Below, piece after piece: positions 16,299 through 24,773 of a stretch of DNA of 41,869 nt. The notes beneath the pieces are model-generated. The model was given only the letters and a program-made list of their open reading frames with translations, ran no database searches and was not told the origin of the DNA. The first letter of the stretch is position 1. Each line of letters opens with the position of its first letter. The stretch spans positions 1-41,869 of the forward strand of contig DDQG01000021.1 of assembly GCA_002342585.1 (NCBI GenBank). Direction: 5' to 3'. The position numbers and the translations under genes were made by a program. This DNA comes from Prevotellaceae bacterium UBA2448 (GTDB lineage: Bacteria > Bacteroidota > Bacteroidia > Bacteroidales > Bacteroidaceae).

Positions 16299-18018
16299 AT
16301 ATTTTCCCGTTATCATCAATTAATAATATTGTGAGTTCACCAAAGGGCAAAAGTGGTTTGCAATATTTATAGCAATGACCTATAACAATAGAGGCAAAAT
16401 CTTTCACCTGAGAAGGAGGTATTCTCTCCCATAATTCTCGAGCCAACGTAATGTCACTTACATCAACAGTTATATCTGATTCATTCAACATTTGCTGAAT
16501 AAAACTCATATCCATAGTAGTCTTGCGGCTATGGGTATCAAGATTGCCCGCGGCAAGTTTGACTGCTTTGCCCAGCATAACTCCAAGTGTGACTTTATCT
16601 ATTCCCATTTCTGATGCCATCTTGAGTGTTTCACCAATATAGTTACCATACTCCACAAATGCCTGACGCGGCAAATCAGGATAGAGCGACCTGACGAAGT
16701 CTTCACTTTTTGCGCCACTGTTTATTACTACCCTTTCAGATCCACTGGCTTGGGCTATAGTCATACATTTGCGTATACTTTCAACAAAAGCCTCTTCAGA
16801 GAATGGTTTCACAATGCCGGAGACGCCAATAATCGATATGCCTCCTTCTATGCCCAGACGAGGGTTAAAAGTACGCTTTGCTATTTCTTCACCTTGAGGC
16901 ACTGAGATTGTTATGCGTACATTCTCTTTAATATTGTTTCGCATCATCTCACGAGGTGCTTTATTAATAGCTGCCTCACCAGGAGGGAAATCGAAACCCG
17001 GCAATGTTATGCGTCCTACCCCATGACCTCCTACAATCTCAAAATGGTCACTTAATTGAACATTAGCCCTAACCTCAATACCATTCGTGACATCAGGGTC
17101 ATCACCTGCTTCCTTTGTGCAATAAGCATAGTCCTCGCCATAATCCACTGCCACATGAATGGTTTCGCCATCCGGCAGAAGAACAGAGACCTCCTTTGGA
17201 GTTTCTCCCTTCGTCAGTCTTATCGTTGATGCTATGGCAGCAGCAGTAGCGCAGGTTCCTGTTGTCAGTCCGCTATGCAAAGGATAGAACTCCGGCAACA
17301 GTTTTTCGACCGCCCTTCTTAAACCATGAGGTCCGTCAACAATAGTTAAGAGTTGAGAGTTGAGAGTTGAAAGTTCTGGACGTTTGAGGGCAATGATGCG
17401 CATACCTTTCTTCCTTGCCGCCTCAACCTTCTCAGTAAAACCTCCAGAAAGCCCACTCTCTTTAAGCAGGATAGCATCAGCATCTATGTCTATCGTGTTA
17501 CCATTTTCATAGAAACAAAGTTGGTTGTCATTTGCTCCTTGCTGATGTCCTAATTTTATAGAACTTTCGCGGTTTAATATGCGATAGAAAACCTTCACAC
17601 CCTCATCTTCCAACCATTTCAGTTTCTCTATACTCTGTACTCCAGTCGTAGCCAACAATATGTGGATATCCGTAGGTACCTGTGTGTACTCATCTATCCA
17701 AGTAATATCCGCATCTCTTGGAGGATAAATTCTTTCATACCGCACAATAGGAATATGCAAAAAACTTGCCACTTCACCTATGGTCTGATGCAGTGTCGAA
17801 GCAAAAGGATGGGCTGCATCCACAATAAGACGAATGCTATAATCCACACAGAACCTCTGCATATCCACCCTATTCATAGCACCATCGGTACGTATGCCAT
17901 AATGCAGACAGATATCCTGTTCGCCAGTCTTGGTACTATAGAAGTACGGCTTACCTGCTTCTTCCAGTACTTCTACCGCTTTTCGGCCCTCTGTAGTTCC
18001 TCCAAATACAAGTATCAT
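16288..18018 (-). CDS. cbiJD: Fusion: precorrin-6x reductase (CbiJ/CobK) - cobalt-precorrin-5B C1-methyltransferase (CbiD)
   Basis: 576 residues with two enzymes. Residues 1 to about 240 are CbiJ/CobK: ILVFGGTTEGR at the N-terminus and LIVDAAHPFAS. Residues about 247-576 are CbiD: SGLTTGTCATAAA, VSVLLPDGETIHV, GHGVGRITLPG, VINSGAKSEDF and LAAGNLDTHSRKT. CbiD methylates C1, and CbiJ reduces the ring in the anaerobic pathway. Near the domain junction (residues about 213-225) the coding sequence is a 7-bp tandem repeat (17344-17378), encoding LSTLNSQLLT. ATGA overlap with cbiGF upstream and an 11-bp overlap with the HAD gene downstream. Confidence 0.93.
   Translation of the reverse strand: MILVFGGTTEGRKAVEVLEEAGKPYFYSTKTGEQDICLHYGIRTDGAMNRVDMQRFCVDYSIRLIVDAAHPFASTLHQTIGEVASFLHIPIVRYERIYPPRDADITWIDEYTQVPTDIHILLATTGVQSIEKLKWLEDEGVKVFYRILNRESSIKLGHQQGANDNQLCFYENGNTIDIDADAILLKESGLSGGFTEKVEAARKKGMRIIALKRPELSTLNSQLLTIVDGPHGLRRAVEKLLPEFYPLHSGLTTGTCATAAAIASTIRLTKGETPKEVSVLLPDGETIHVAVDYGEDYAYCTKEAGDDPDVTNGIEVRANVQLSDHFEIVGGHGVGRITLPGFDFPPGEAAINKAPREMMRNNIKENVRITISVPQGEEIAKRTFNPRLGIEGGISIIGVSGIVKPFSEEAFVESIRKCMTIAQASGSERVVINSGAKSEDFVRSLYPDLPRQAFVEYGNYIGETLKMASEMGIDKVTLGVMLGKAVKLAAGNLDTHSRKTTMDMSFIQQMLNESDITVDVSDITLARELWERIPPSQVKDFASIVIGHCYKYCKPLLPFGELTILLIDDNGKIYAL
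17344..17378. repeat. 7-bp tandem repeat inside cbiJD (locus C, unit AGTTGAG)
   Basis: Plus-strand heptamers AGTTAAG, AGTTGAG, AGTTGAG, AGTTGAA, AGTTCTG begin at 17344, 17351, 17358, 17365 and 17372. They lie near the end of the CbiJ domain, just before the CbiD domain, and stay open in frame. Confidence 0.88.
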
Positions 18019-19808
18019 AAGTCCTTATCGTCACCTTTACGGAAAAGGTGGGTAAAATGCTTATCATATAGTTCGGACAATCCCTGACGATTATCTATTG
18101 CTTCACCTACAACAAGCATTGTAGTAAGGGTGAGGTGGTTGTCATGCACAATCTTAGCCAGGTCTTTGAGTACTCCACGATAAATCTTTTGGTCAGGCCA
18201 AGTCAAGTGATAACAAGCTGCAACAGGGGTGTCCTCCGGATATTCCTGCAAGAGTTCTTTCTGTACATCATCAACAATCGAGGCTGAAAGGAATATACAC
18301 ATCGTGCTTTGGCTGCGAGCCAATAGGTGCAGTTGCTCTTTCTCTGGCATAGGTGTTCGTCCCTCACCTCGAGTGAGGATAATGGTCTGCGTACGTTCAG
18401 GAATGGTGAACTGACTCCTTAACTCAGCTGCAGCCGCAAGGAAACTACTGATTCCAGGGGTGATATGGTAAGACATATGTTGTTTGTCGAAGAACGCCAT
18501 CTGCTCCTGAATAGCCCCAAATATACAAGGGTCACCAGTATGCAGACGGACTATGAAGTGACCTTTGTCGTAGTGTTCTTTCATCAATTGGCACTGTTCT
18601 TCAAGGTTCATATCGGCACTACTTCTTACTACTGCCCCTGGTTTGTGACATTCAGTCAATGCCTTAGGAACAAGAGAACCTGCATATAATATAAGGTCTG
18701 CCTTCTCTAACATTTTTCTGCCTCGCACACTCACCAAATCAGGATCACCTGGTCCGGCACCTACGATTTCTATATGTCCATGCTTTGTTCGCAGATGTTT
18801 TTCATCGAAGGCGAGCGCAGCTGTCCAATTTTCGCCCTTTACCTTGGGAATAATAAGTTTCCCATGATTAGAACCAAGTATCGCAGCTGCTTCACAAACA
18901 CTTGGTGTACCCACGTGTTTTAACACAGTATCACTCGGATTTGGCACCTCTACTTTTGAGAGTTCATCGGCACTAAAGAACGTAACTTTCTCACCATACT
19001 CATCAGTGAGCATTTCAACAAACGGTTCGTCAGCTTTTACATCAACAGTACAATAACGATGCGAACAAGGTAGCACTCCTTTCTGAGCAAAAGCTTCGTC
19101 TATTTCATCGTAAATAGAAGCATAATCTTGAGGATGGTGTGCCAACCCAAAACCAACAGTTCCTATCATCGGCACAAAATGCAACTCAAGCATTCCTTCT
19201 GGTGCATTACGAATAAAAGGTGACACAATTATGAGTAACTTAAATTTTTTCGGGTCAGCCTCTTCAATACTGTCAATTATGGTTACGTGCTCAGGTTTTG
19301 TTGCTTCAAGATAGTCGGTACCCTCATCGCGCACTTCGAGCAGCATGGCTGTAGGTTGACGGTTTACGAAAGCAAAGATACAGTCGTTCATGTCATAAAT
19401 ATCACTGGCTACAGGCCAGTCGAAACGTTTCTCGAAAGTGTCCAAAGCCCACAATCCGGCATTGTCGCTTTGAGTGGTTATTACCTCACGACCTCCGATA
19501 AGTTCTGCTATCTCTCTTGTCAGGTCATTGGCACCGCCAATATGTCCGGAGAGTACTGATATGACGTTTTGTCCCAAACTATCTATACAGACAACGGCAG
19601 GATCGGTATGTTTATCATTTACAAGAGGTGCGATGGTACGCACACATATACCCATTGCCCCAATAAAAACAAAAGCATCGTACTTTGACCATTGAGCTTG
19701 AACCATTGAACGTTCAATAACAGTAGCACCCAACTCATTCCTCAATTTTGTGGCAATTTCTTTTCCTGCCTCACTTATCTGTATTATGGCTATTTTCCTT
19801 TTCTGCAT
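18015..19808 (-). CDS. cbiGF: Fusion: cobalt-precorrin-5A hydrolase (CbiG) - precorrin-4 C11-methyltransferase (CbiF/CobM)
   Basis: 597 residues. The N-terminal part (1 to about 335) is CbiG, which opens the delta-lactone and releases acetaldehyde: FIGAMGICVRTIAPLV, LSGHIGGANDLTREIA and the C-terminal CbiG subdomain with KHVGTPSVCEAAAIL. The C-terminal part (about 343-597) is a SAM-dependent tetrapyrrole methylase of the CbiF/CobM type: VGAGPGDPDLVSVRG, LILYAGSLVP, VRLHTGDPCIFGAI and YHITPGISSFLAAAAEL. It overlaps cobL by 19 bp at its start and cbiJD by 4 bp at its end. Confidence 0.95.
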   Translation of the reverse strand: MQKRKIAIIQISEAGKEIATKLRNELGATVIERSMVQAQWSKYDAFVFIGAMGICVRTIAPLVNDKHTDPAVVCIDSLGQNVISVLSGHIGGANDLTREIAELIGGREVITTQSDNAGLWALDTFEKRFDWPVASDIYDMNDCIFAFVNRQPTAMLLEVRDEGTDYLEATKPEHVTIIDSIEEADPKKFKLLIIVSPFIRNAPEGMLELHFVPMIGTVGFGLAHHPQDYASIYDEIDEAFAQKGVLPCSHRYCTVDVKADEPFVEMLTDEYGEKVTFFSADELSKVEVPNPSDTVLKHVGTPSVCEAAAILGSNHGKLIIPKVKGENWTAALAFDEKHLRTKHGHIEIVGAGPGDPDLVSVRGRKMLEKADLILYAGSLVPKALTECHKPGAVVRSSADMNLEEQCQLMKEHYDKGHFIVRLHTGDPCIFGAIQEQMAFFDKQHMSYHITPGISSFLAAAAELRSQFTIPERTQTIILTRGEGRTPMPEKEQLHLLARSQSTMCIFLSASIVDDVQKELLQEYPEDTPVAACYHLTWPDQKIYRGVLKDLAKIVHDNHLTLTTMLVVGEAIDNRQGLSELYDKHFTHLFRKGDDKDL

Positions 19809-21013
19809 TTTAATATAGTTATTGGGTGATTATCATTGAGAATTATTTTCATGGGCGGTTCTTGCTTCAGTCCTAAATCTTTGCACGCCTCATTCCATAA
19901 AAGTTGGCTATCTGTCGCAACCTTCGGAGCCACCACACTGTTCATCACAATTATTCCGTCTGGTGACAGCACTTTCAGGACTGATTCCATTATTTCCTTT
20001 AGTCTGCCTCCATGACCACCGATGAATACAGCGTCAGGACGAGGAAGCGAAGACATATCTGTTTTGAGGAAGTCCCCCATATATACATCAATACCGGGAA
20101 CACCAAACCGACGAGCATTCTTCCTTATTATATCCTCACATTCAGAACGTATCTCGAAACTGCATACGTGAAGATGCGGGAACTGCAAACGTGCCTCTAT
20201 CGAAACACTTCCTGTGCAGAATCCGATGTCCCACAATGAATGTTTAGTTCTCAGTTCCAAAGCTTGCAGGGTCAAGAGCCTTATAGGCATCTTAGTAATC
20301 ATCTTCTCGCGTCCATCAAGCAAAGAGAATTCCATATCAGGTATGCCGAAAGGTCTTGTATGCTCATCACTTTTTCCACATAGAATAAGACAATTAGGCA
20401 TTGCAAAGACACTTCCTACGGTTTTCTCAGGAGTGAGTGTAGTTACTTGCTCTTCGTTCGGGTTTCCAAGACGTTCACCGACATGGATAGTATAGTTATT
20501 GTAGCCATAATCGAGCATACGCTGTGCAATAGCTGACGGAGTATGCTCGCGGTCTGTCAACACACCAATCTTCGATGCTCCCTCAATGAGAGCCCTGTCA
20601 AATTCATGCCAGGGACGCCCCGTCAACGACACTATTCTCATATCGTGATAAGGCATAACTAATCTATGTGCGAGAATTTGAAGGGAGTTCTGTGTAGGAT
20701 AGACTACTATCTCAGCTTCAGGAATCCTCTGTCTGATAACATTGGCAAAACCATAGAATAAAGGATCACCACTGGCAAAAACAACTATAGCATGCTCAGC
20801 GATTTCCTCTTTAAGACCACTATACTGTTCAAAGACAGCATCTATGGGTACAGTAATATCAATCCACCGGGCATTCTCAGGTAACCATGGAGCTACTATT
20901 TCATGATGGCGCTTACCACCTGAAAACACTATTCCTTTCTGGATAATATCCGATACATCAGGCGGAAAGAACGGTTGCGGATTATCCGTTATACCTATAA
21001 CGATGAATTTCAT
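19790..21013 (-). CDS. cobL: Precorrin-6Y C5,15-methyltransferase (decarboxylating), CbiE-CbiT fusion
   Basis: 407 residues, the usual CobL length. The N-terminal CbiE-like half (to about residue 220) starts FIVIGITDN and contains VFASGDPLFYGFAN and SLTGRPWHEFD. The C-terminal CbiT-like half has a Rossmann methyltransferase fold with the SAM motif LWDIGFCTGSVSIEA and PDAVFIGGHGG. The pair methylates C5 and C15 and decarboxylates the C12 acetate. The SAM motif has Phe-Cys where most relatives have Ala-Gly. Overlaps: 4 bp with cobJH upstream and 19 bp with cbiGF downstream. Confidence 0.94.
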   Translation of the reverse strand: MKFIVIGITDNPQPFFPPDVSDIIQKGIVFSGGKRHHEIVAPWLPENARWIDITVPIDAVFEQYSGLKEEIAEHAIVVFASGDPLFYGFANVIRQRIPEAEIVVYPTQNSLQILAHRLVMPYHDMRIVSLTGRPWHEFDRALIEGASKIGVLTDREHTPSAIAQRMLDYGYNNYTIHVGERLGNPNEEQVTTLTPEKTVGSVFAMPNCLILCGKSDEHTRPFGIPDMEFSLLDGREKMITKMPIRLLTLQALELRTKHSLWDIGFCTGSVSIEARLQFPHLHVCSFEIRSECEDIIRKNARRFGVPGIDVYMGDFLKTDMSSLPRPDAVFIGGHGGRLKEIMESVLKVLSPDGIIVMNSVVAPKVATDSQLLWNEACKDLGLKQEPPMKIILNDNHPITILKCRKGK

Positions 21014-22410
21014 AAATCCCGTCCAGGTCTTAGTTGTTCTGCATCATCAAAGGTAAGTATAGCATTGCAAAGGGTAGCAGCAAGATTGCTCCCCCCTTTC
21101 CTTCCTTCAACGACAATCTTGGGTATCTGTTTCAAGGTCTTAACAGCATGCTTGCTTTCACAAACATGTACAAAACCTACAGGAGCAGCAATAATGCCGG
21201 CAGGATATGCCTTGCCCTTACGCACTATGTCGCACAATTCGAAAAGGGCTGTTGGAGCATTGCCAAACACATACAGAGCATCTGGATATTCCACTGCAGC
21301 CAATTGCATACAAGCCTGACTGCGGGTAATGCCCTTCTCGTCAGCCATTTGCTTGGAACGCGGGTCGTCAATGTAGCAATGCACCTGAACACCCAGTCTC
21401 TCCAAAGCGCCTTTACGAATTCCGCTGGCAGCCATCGTGACGTCAGTTACAATGTGTCGCAGCGTTCCTTCCTTGATTTTGTTATATATAACAGCCGTTG
21501 CACACTCATCCATCCATATACAGTTTTCCATATCAAAATCAACCGTAGTATGTATGGCATGCAACAGAGGCCAAAGACGCCACTTTGGCACATCAGGATT
21601 CTGCATTTCGGAGAGAATCGTACGGAAACTTTCCATCATAATGGACTGACCGGGTTTCACACCTTCTTGTACCTGCTCACGATAGTAGCCGCGAGGCGTA
21701 ATAAAATTCCCGTCTGAGATATACGACTGCGAATTACCAATAAGGATAACAGTGAACATATCCACATCCTCCGGGTCGAACTCACCAAGAGTGGTTACCT
21801 TTACCTCTTGCTCATCGCGTCCAGCCTGACGCACATACCCTACGGGTGTGTCGGTTCTTCGCTCTTTCAAGAATATTTCTACAAGACGATAGAGTTGCCA
21901 ATATCGTCCATGCGACTTAGGATTATAGATTGCAGTGACAAAGTCCCCTACTGCAGCAGCATTGATACGTTTCTCTATAACAGACCAAGGTGTCATTAAG
22001 TCTGAAAGGGAGATGATGCATGTATCATGACCAAGTGGCGCACCTAAAAGCGATGCTGCTTTCTGAAAAGCGGAAATGCCAGGCAGGGTACAGATTTCTA
22101 TATCCGCATGCCTTTGCTCCTTCATCTGGTAAACCAAGGGAGCCATTCCATATATTCCTGCATCACCTGATGAGATTACTACTACTACCTTTCCCTCTTC
22201 TGCCAGTCGGAATGCCTCCTCGGCACGTTCACGTTCCTTTTTCATTCCCGTGTCAATGCACTCACACCCCGATTTCACATACCCTTCGATGAATTGAAAG
22301 TAGTATTTATACCCCACAACAACATCAGCCTGCCCTATTGCTTCCAATACGGCAGGAGTGATGTCTTCTTTACTGCCAGGTCCAATGCCTGCCACAATTA
22401 TTTTTCCCAT
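21010..22410 (-). CDS. cobJH: Fusion: precorrin-3B C17-methyltransferase (CobJ/CbiH) - precorrin-8X methylmutase (CobH/CbiC)
   Basis: 466 residues. Residues 1 to about 240 are the C17-methyltransferase that drives ring contraction: IIVAGIGPGSKEDITP, VVVISSGDAGIYGMA, TLPGISAFQKAASLLGAPL and AIYNPKSHGR. Residues about 255-466 are the methylmutase CbiC/CobH, which moves the methyl group from C11 to C12: PGQSIMMESFRTI, HIVTDVTMAASGI, FGNAPTALFEL and IAAPVGFVHVCESK, including the expected histidine. The start lies 27 bp after the ackA stop, which leaves no room for a separate riboswitch, so transcription probably continues from pta-ackA. Confidence 0.94.
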   Translation of the reverse strand: MGKIIVAGIGPGSKEDITPAVLEAIGQADVVVGYKYYFQFIEGYVKSGCECIDTGMKKERERAEEAFRLAEEGKVVVVISSGDAGIYGMAPLVYQMKEQRHADIEICTLPGISAFQKAASLLGAPLGHDTCIISLSDLMTPWSVIEKRINAAAVGDFVTAIYNPKSHGRYWQLYRLVEIFLKERRTDTPVGYVRQAGRDEQEVKVTTLGEFDPEDVDMFTVILIGNSQSYISDGNFITPRGYYREQVQEGVKPGQSIMMESFRTILSEMQNPDVPKWRLWPLLHAIHTTVDFDMENCIWMDECATAVIYNKIKEGTLRHIVTDVTMAASGIRKGALERLGVQVHCYIDDPRSKQMADEKGITRSQACMQLAAVEYPDALYVFGNAPTALFELCDIVRKGKAYPAGIIAAPVGFVHVCESKHAVKTLKQIPKIVVEGRKGGSNLAATLCNAILTFDDAEQLRPGRDL

Positions 22411-22437
22411 AATCTATAGAGGGATAGGGAAAACCTA

Positions 22438-23634
22438 TTACTTTGTCAGCTCGAGTGTGTCGAGGGCAATCATCAGTTCCTCGTCGGTTGGTATGCAGCA
22501 GACAGTTACCTTTGAGTCATCAGCGCTGAGGATGGCTTCCTTAGCACGGCATGAACGGTTTTTCTTTTCGTCCATCTTTACACCCATGAATTCGAGTCCT
22601 TCAGTTGCTCCTTCACGTACTTCCCACTGGTTTTCGCCAGCTCCACCAGTGAAGAGAATGATATCAACTCCACCCATTGCAGCAGCATACTCACCAATGT
22701 ATTTCTTTATGCGGTAGCAGTACATTTCTTTAGCCAGACGGGCTTTGTCGTTACCGGCTTCGATACCAGCCAGGATGTCGCGGAAGTCGCTTGAGAGTTC
22801 GCTGACACCGGCAAGACCGGATTTCTTGTTGAGCAGGTTGCTGATACCCTTTGTGTCGAGCTGCAGTTTGTCCATAAGGAAGGTAACAGCTCCAGCATCG
22901 ATATCGCCTGAACGAGTACCCATGATAAGTCCCTCGAGTGGAGTGAGTCCCATACTGGTGTCAACACACTTGCCATCTTTCACAGCAGCGATAGAAGCTC
23001 CATTACCAATGTGACAAGTGATGATGCGCTTACCCTCTGGTTTTACGCCAAGAAACTCGCATACTCGCTGACTGACATAGCGGTGGCTGGTTCCGTGGAA
23101 TCCATAGCGACGCACTCCGTACTTGGCATAGAGCTCGTATGGCAAAGCATACATGAATGCATAGTCAGGCATAGTCTGGTGGAAAGCAGTGTCAAACACA
23201 CCCACCTGTGGAATATTTGGCAACAGAGCAGTCACTGCATTCACACCTTTTATGTTTGCAGGGTTGTGGAGTGGAGCAAGGTCGTTGCAAGCAGCAAATG
23301 CTTCCATTACTTCTGGAGTGAGGAGCACCGACTTGTTGAATTTCTCTCCTCCGTGTACCATACGGTGACCTACTGCGTCGAGTTCGTCGAGCGACTTCAA
23401 CACAGCGTATTTGCCGGTTGTGAGCACTTCAAAGATGAACTGCACACCAGCTGTATGTTCAGCGATAGGATGGTCGAGTTGTATCTTCTCACCATTATAT
23501 TTCAGTTTAAGGAAAGAGTCTGGCAAACCAATTTTCTCGATTCCACCGGAAGTAATGACCGACTTATCAGTCATGTCGTAAAGCGCATATTTGATAGAAC
23601 TGCTTCCACAGTTCAGTACAAGAATTTTCTTCAT
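22438..23634 (-). CDS. ackA: Acetate kinase
   Basis: 398 residues, normal for AckA. The enzyme converts acetyl phosphate and ADP to acetate and ATP. Motifs are VLNCGSSSIKYAL at the N-terminus, GHRMVHGGEKF, FDTAFHQTMP, HIGNGASIAAVKDGKCVDTSMG and FTGGAGENQ with the C-terminal substrate-binding residues. It is downstream of pta in the same orientation, separated by 71 bp of 7-bp repeats. The cobalamin-ring genes follow 27 bp later. Confidence 0.98.
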   Translation of the reverse strand: MKKILVLNCGSSSIKYALYDMTDKSVITSGGIEKIGLPDSFLKLKYNGEKIQLDHPIAEHTAGVQFIFEVLTTGKYAVLKSLDELDAVGHRMVHGGEKFNKSVLLTPEVMEAFAACNDLAPLHNPANIKGVNAVTALLPNIPQVGVFDTAFHQTMPDYAFMYALPYELYAKYGVRRYGFHGTSHRYVSQRVCEFLGVKPEGKRIITCHIGNGASIAAVKDGKCVDTSMGLTPLEGLIMGTRSGDIDAGAVTFLMDKLQLDTKGISNLLNKKSGLAGVSELSSDFRDILAGIEAGNDKARLAKEMYCYRIKKYIGEYAAAMGGVDIILFTGGAGENQWEVREGATEGLEFMGVKMDEKKNRSCRAKEAILSADDSKVTVCCIPTDEELMIALDTLELTK

Positions 23635-23639
23635 TTGAT

Positions 23640-23707
23640 CAACTTTAAACTATCAACTTTAAACTTTTATCTATTCTTTAAACTTTAACCGTTAAACTTT
23701 AAACTTT
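23640..23707. repeat. 7-bp tandem repeats between pta and ackA (locus D, unit AAACTTT)
   Basis: Two blocks of four contiguous heptamers: CAACTTT, AAACTAT, CAACTTT, AAACTTT (23640-23667) and AAACTTT, AACCGTT, AAACTTT, AAACTTT (23680-23707), separated by 12 bp. They fill almost the whole spacer and touch the stop codon of pta. Confidence 0.9.
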
Positions 23708-24713
23708 ACTTCGCGTCCATTGCCTGACAAGCTGTGATGGCAACCATCTTGTAGATGTCGTCAACTGAGCAGCCGCGGCTCAGATCGTTCACCGGACGGG
23801 CAATACCCTGAAGAATAGGACCGATGGCATCAGCATTTCCGAGACGCTGAACAAGTTTGTAACCTATATTTCCTACCTCGAGGTTTGGAGCTACAAGAAC
23901 ATTTGCCTTACCTGCTATCTCGCTGCCTGGAGCTTTCTTCTGACCTACACTTGGAACAAGAGCTGCATCTGCCTGCAGTTCGCCCTCAATCTTCAATGAC
24001 GGGTCGAGTTCCTTTGCCAGGCGAGTAGCCTCAACTACTTTGTCAACTACTTCGTGCTTTGCACTACCCTTTGTAGAGAATGAAAGCATAGCTACGCGTG
24101 GGTCTGCAAAACCAGCTACCGATTTAGCAGTCTGTGCTGTACAAACGGCAATCTGTGCCAACTGAGCAGCATCAGGCATTGGAGTTACTGCTACGTCACC
24201 CATAACGAGAATTCCGTCCTCGCCATACTGAGGGGTCTGAGTGATAAGAAGCATAGCACCGCTTACGCAAGTGATACCTGGAGAACACTTGATAATCTGA
24301 AGTGCAGGACGCAGAGTGTCACCAGTAGTTGAAAGAGCACCACTGATCTGGCCATCAGCATCGCCACTCTTAATGATAAGACAACCAAAATATAGTGGGT
24401 CGAGCACCTGCTCACGAGCCTTCTCGATAGTCATACCCTTTTTCTGACGCAGTTGGAACAAGAGTTGAGCATACTGCTCTGTCTTCTCACTTGTAGCAGG
24501 ATCGATGATTGTAGCTTTCTCGATGTTTTTAAGTCCCAATTCTGCAGCCTTGGCAAGAATTTCCTGACGATTTCCGATAAGAATGATATCAGCCAGATCG
24601 TCAGCCAATGACTTGTCGGCAGCAGTAATGGTGCGCTCCTCAAGTGATTCCGGGAGCACGATGCGCTGCTTGTTTGACTTAGCACGCGCAATGATTGATT
24701 CCATTAATCCCAT
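23706..24713 (-). CDS. pta: Phosphate acetyltransferase
   Basis: 335 residues that form only the catalytic PTA_PTB domain, without the regulatory N-terminal region of long Pta proteins. The enzyme interconverts acetyl-CoA and acetyl phosphate. Motifs are RIVLPESLEERTI, IIKSGDADGQISGALSTTGDTLRPALQ, VGDVAVTPMPDA-like MGDVAVTPMPDA, GELQADAALVPSV and VLVAPNLEVGNIGYK. ATG at 24713 is chosen over an upstream frame extension because a promoter -7 box lies at 24748-24755. Confidence 0.97.
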   Translation of the reverse strand: MGLMESIIARAKSNKQRIVLPESLEERTITAADKSLADDLADIILIGNRQEILAKAAELGLKNIEKATIIDPATSEKTEQYAQLLFQLRQKKGMTIEKAREQVLDPLYFGCLIIKSGDADGQISGALSTTGDTLRPALQIIKCSPGITCVSGAMLLITQTPQYGEDGILVMGDVAVTPMPDAAQLAQIAVCTAQTAKSVAGFADPRVAMLSFSTKGSAKHEVVDKVVEATRLAKELDPSLKIEGELQADAALVPSVGQKKAPGSEIAGKANVLVAPNLEVGNIGYKLVQRLGNADAIGPILQGIARPVNDLSRGCSVDDIYKMVAITACQAMDAK

Positions 24714-24747
24714 AATTGTATGTGTTTTATAATTTGAAAATTTCGTG

Positions 24748-24755
24748 CAAAGGTA
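24748..24755 (-). promoter_or_regulatory. -7 box of the pta-ackA (and probably corrin-ring) operon
   Basis: Minus-strand TACCTTTG matches TAnnTTTG, 35 bp upstream of the pta ATG. The -33 position has no clear TTTG. It overlaps the short gap after the GH106 stop codon and supports the shorter pta start. Confidence 0.55.
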
Positions 24756-24773
24756 CATATTTTTCCTAACATG

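Noticed and set aside
23640..23707. Repeats between pta and ackA as a CRISPR array
   Set aside because: Units are 7 bp and contiguous, with no spacers and no cas genes.
24714..24758. Longer pta start
   Set aside because: The extension crosses the TACCTTTG promoter box and has no match to phosphate acetyltransferases.
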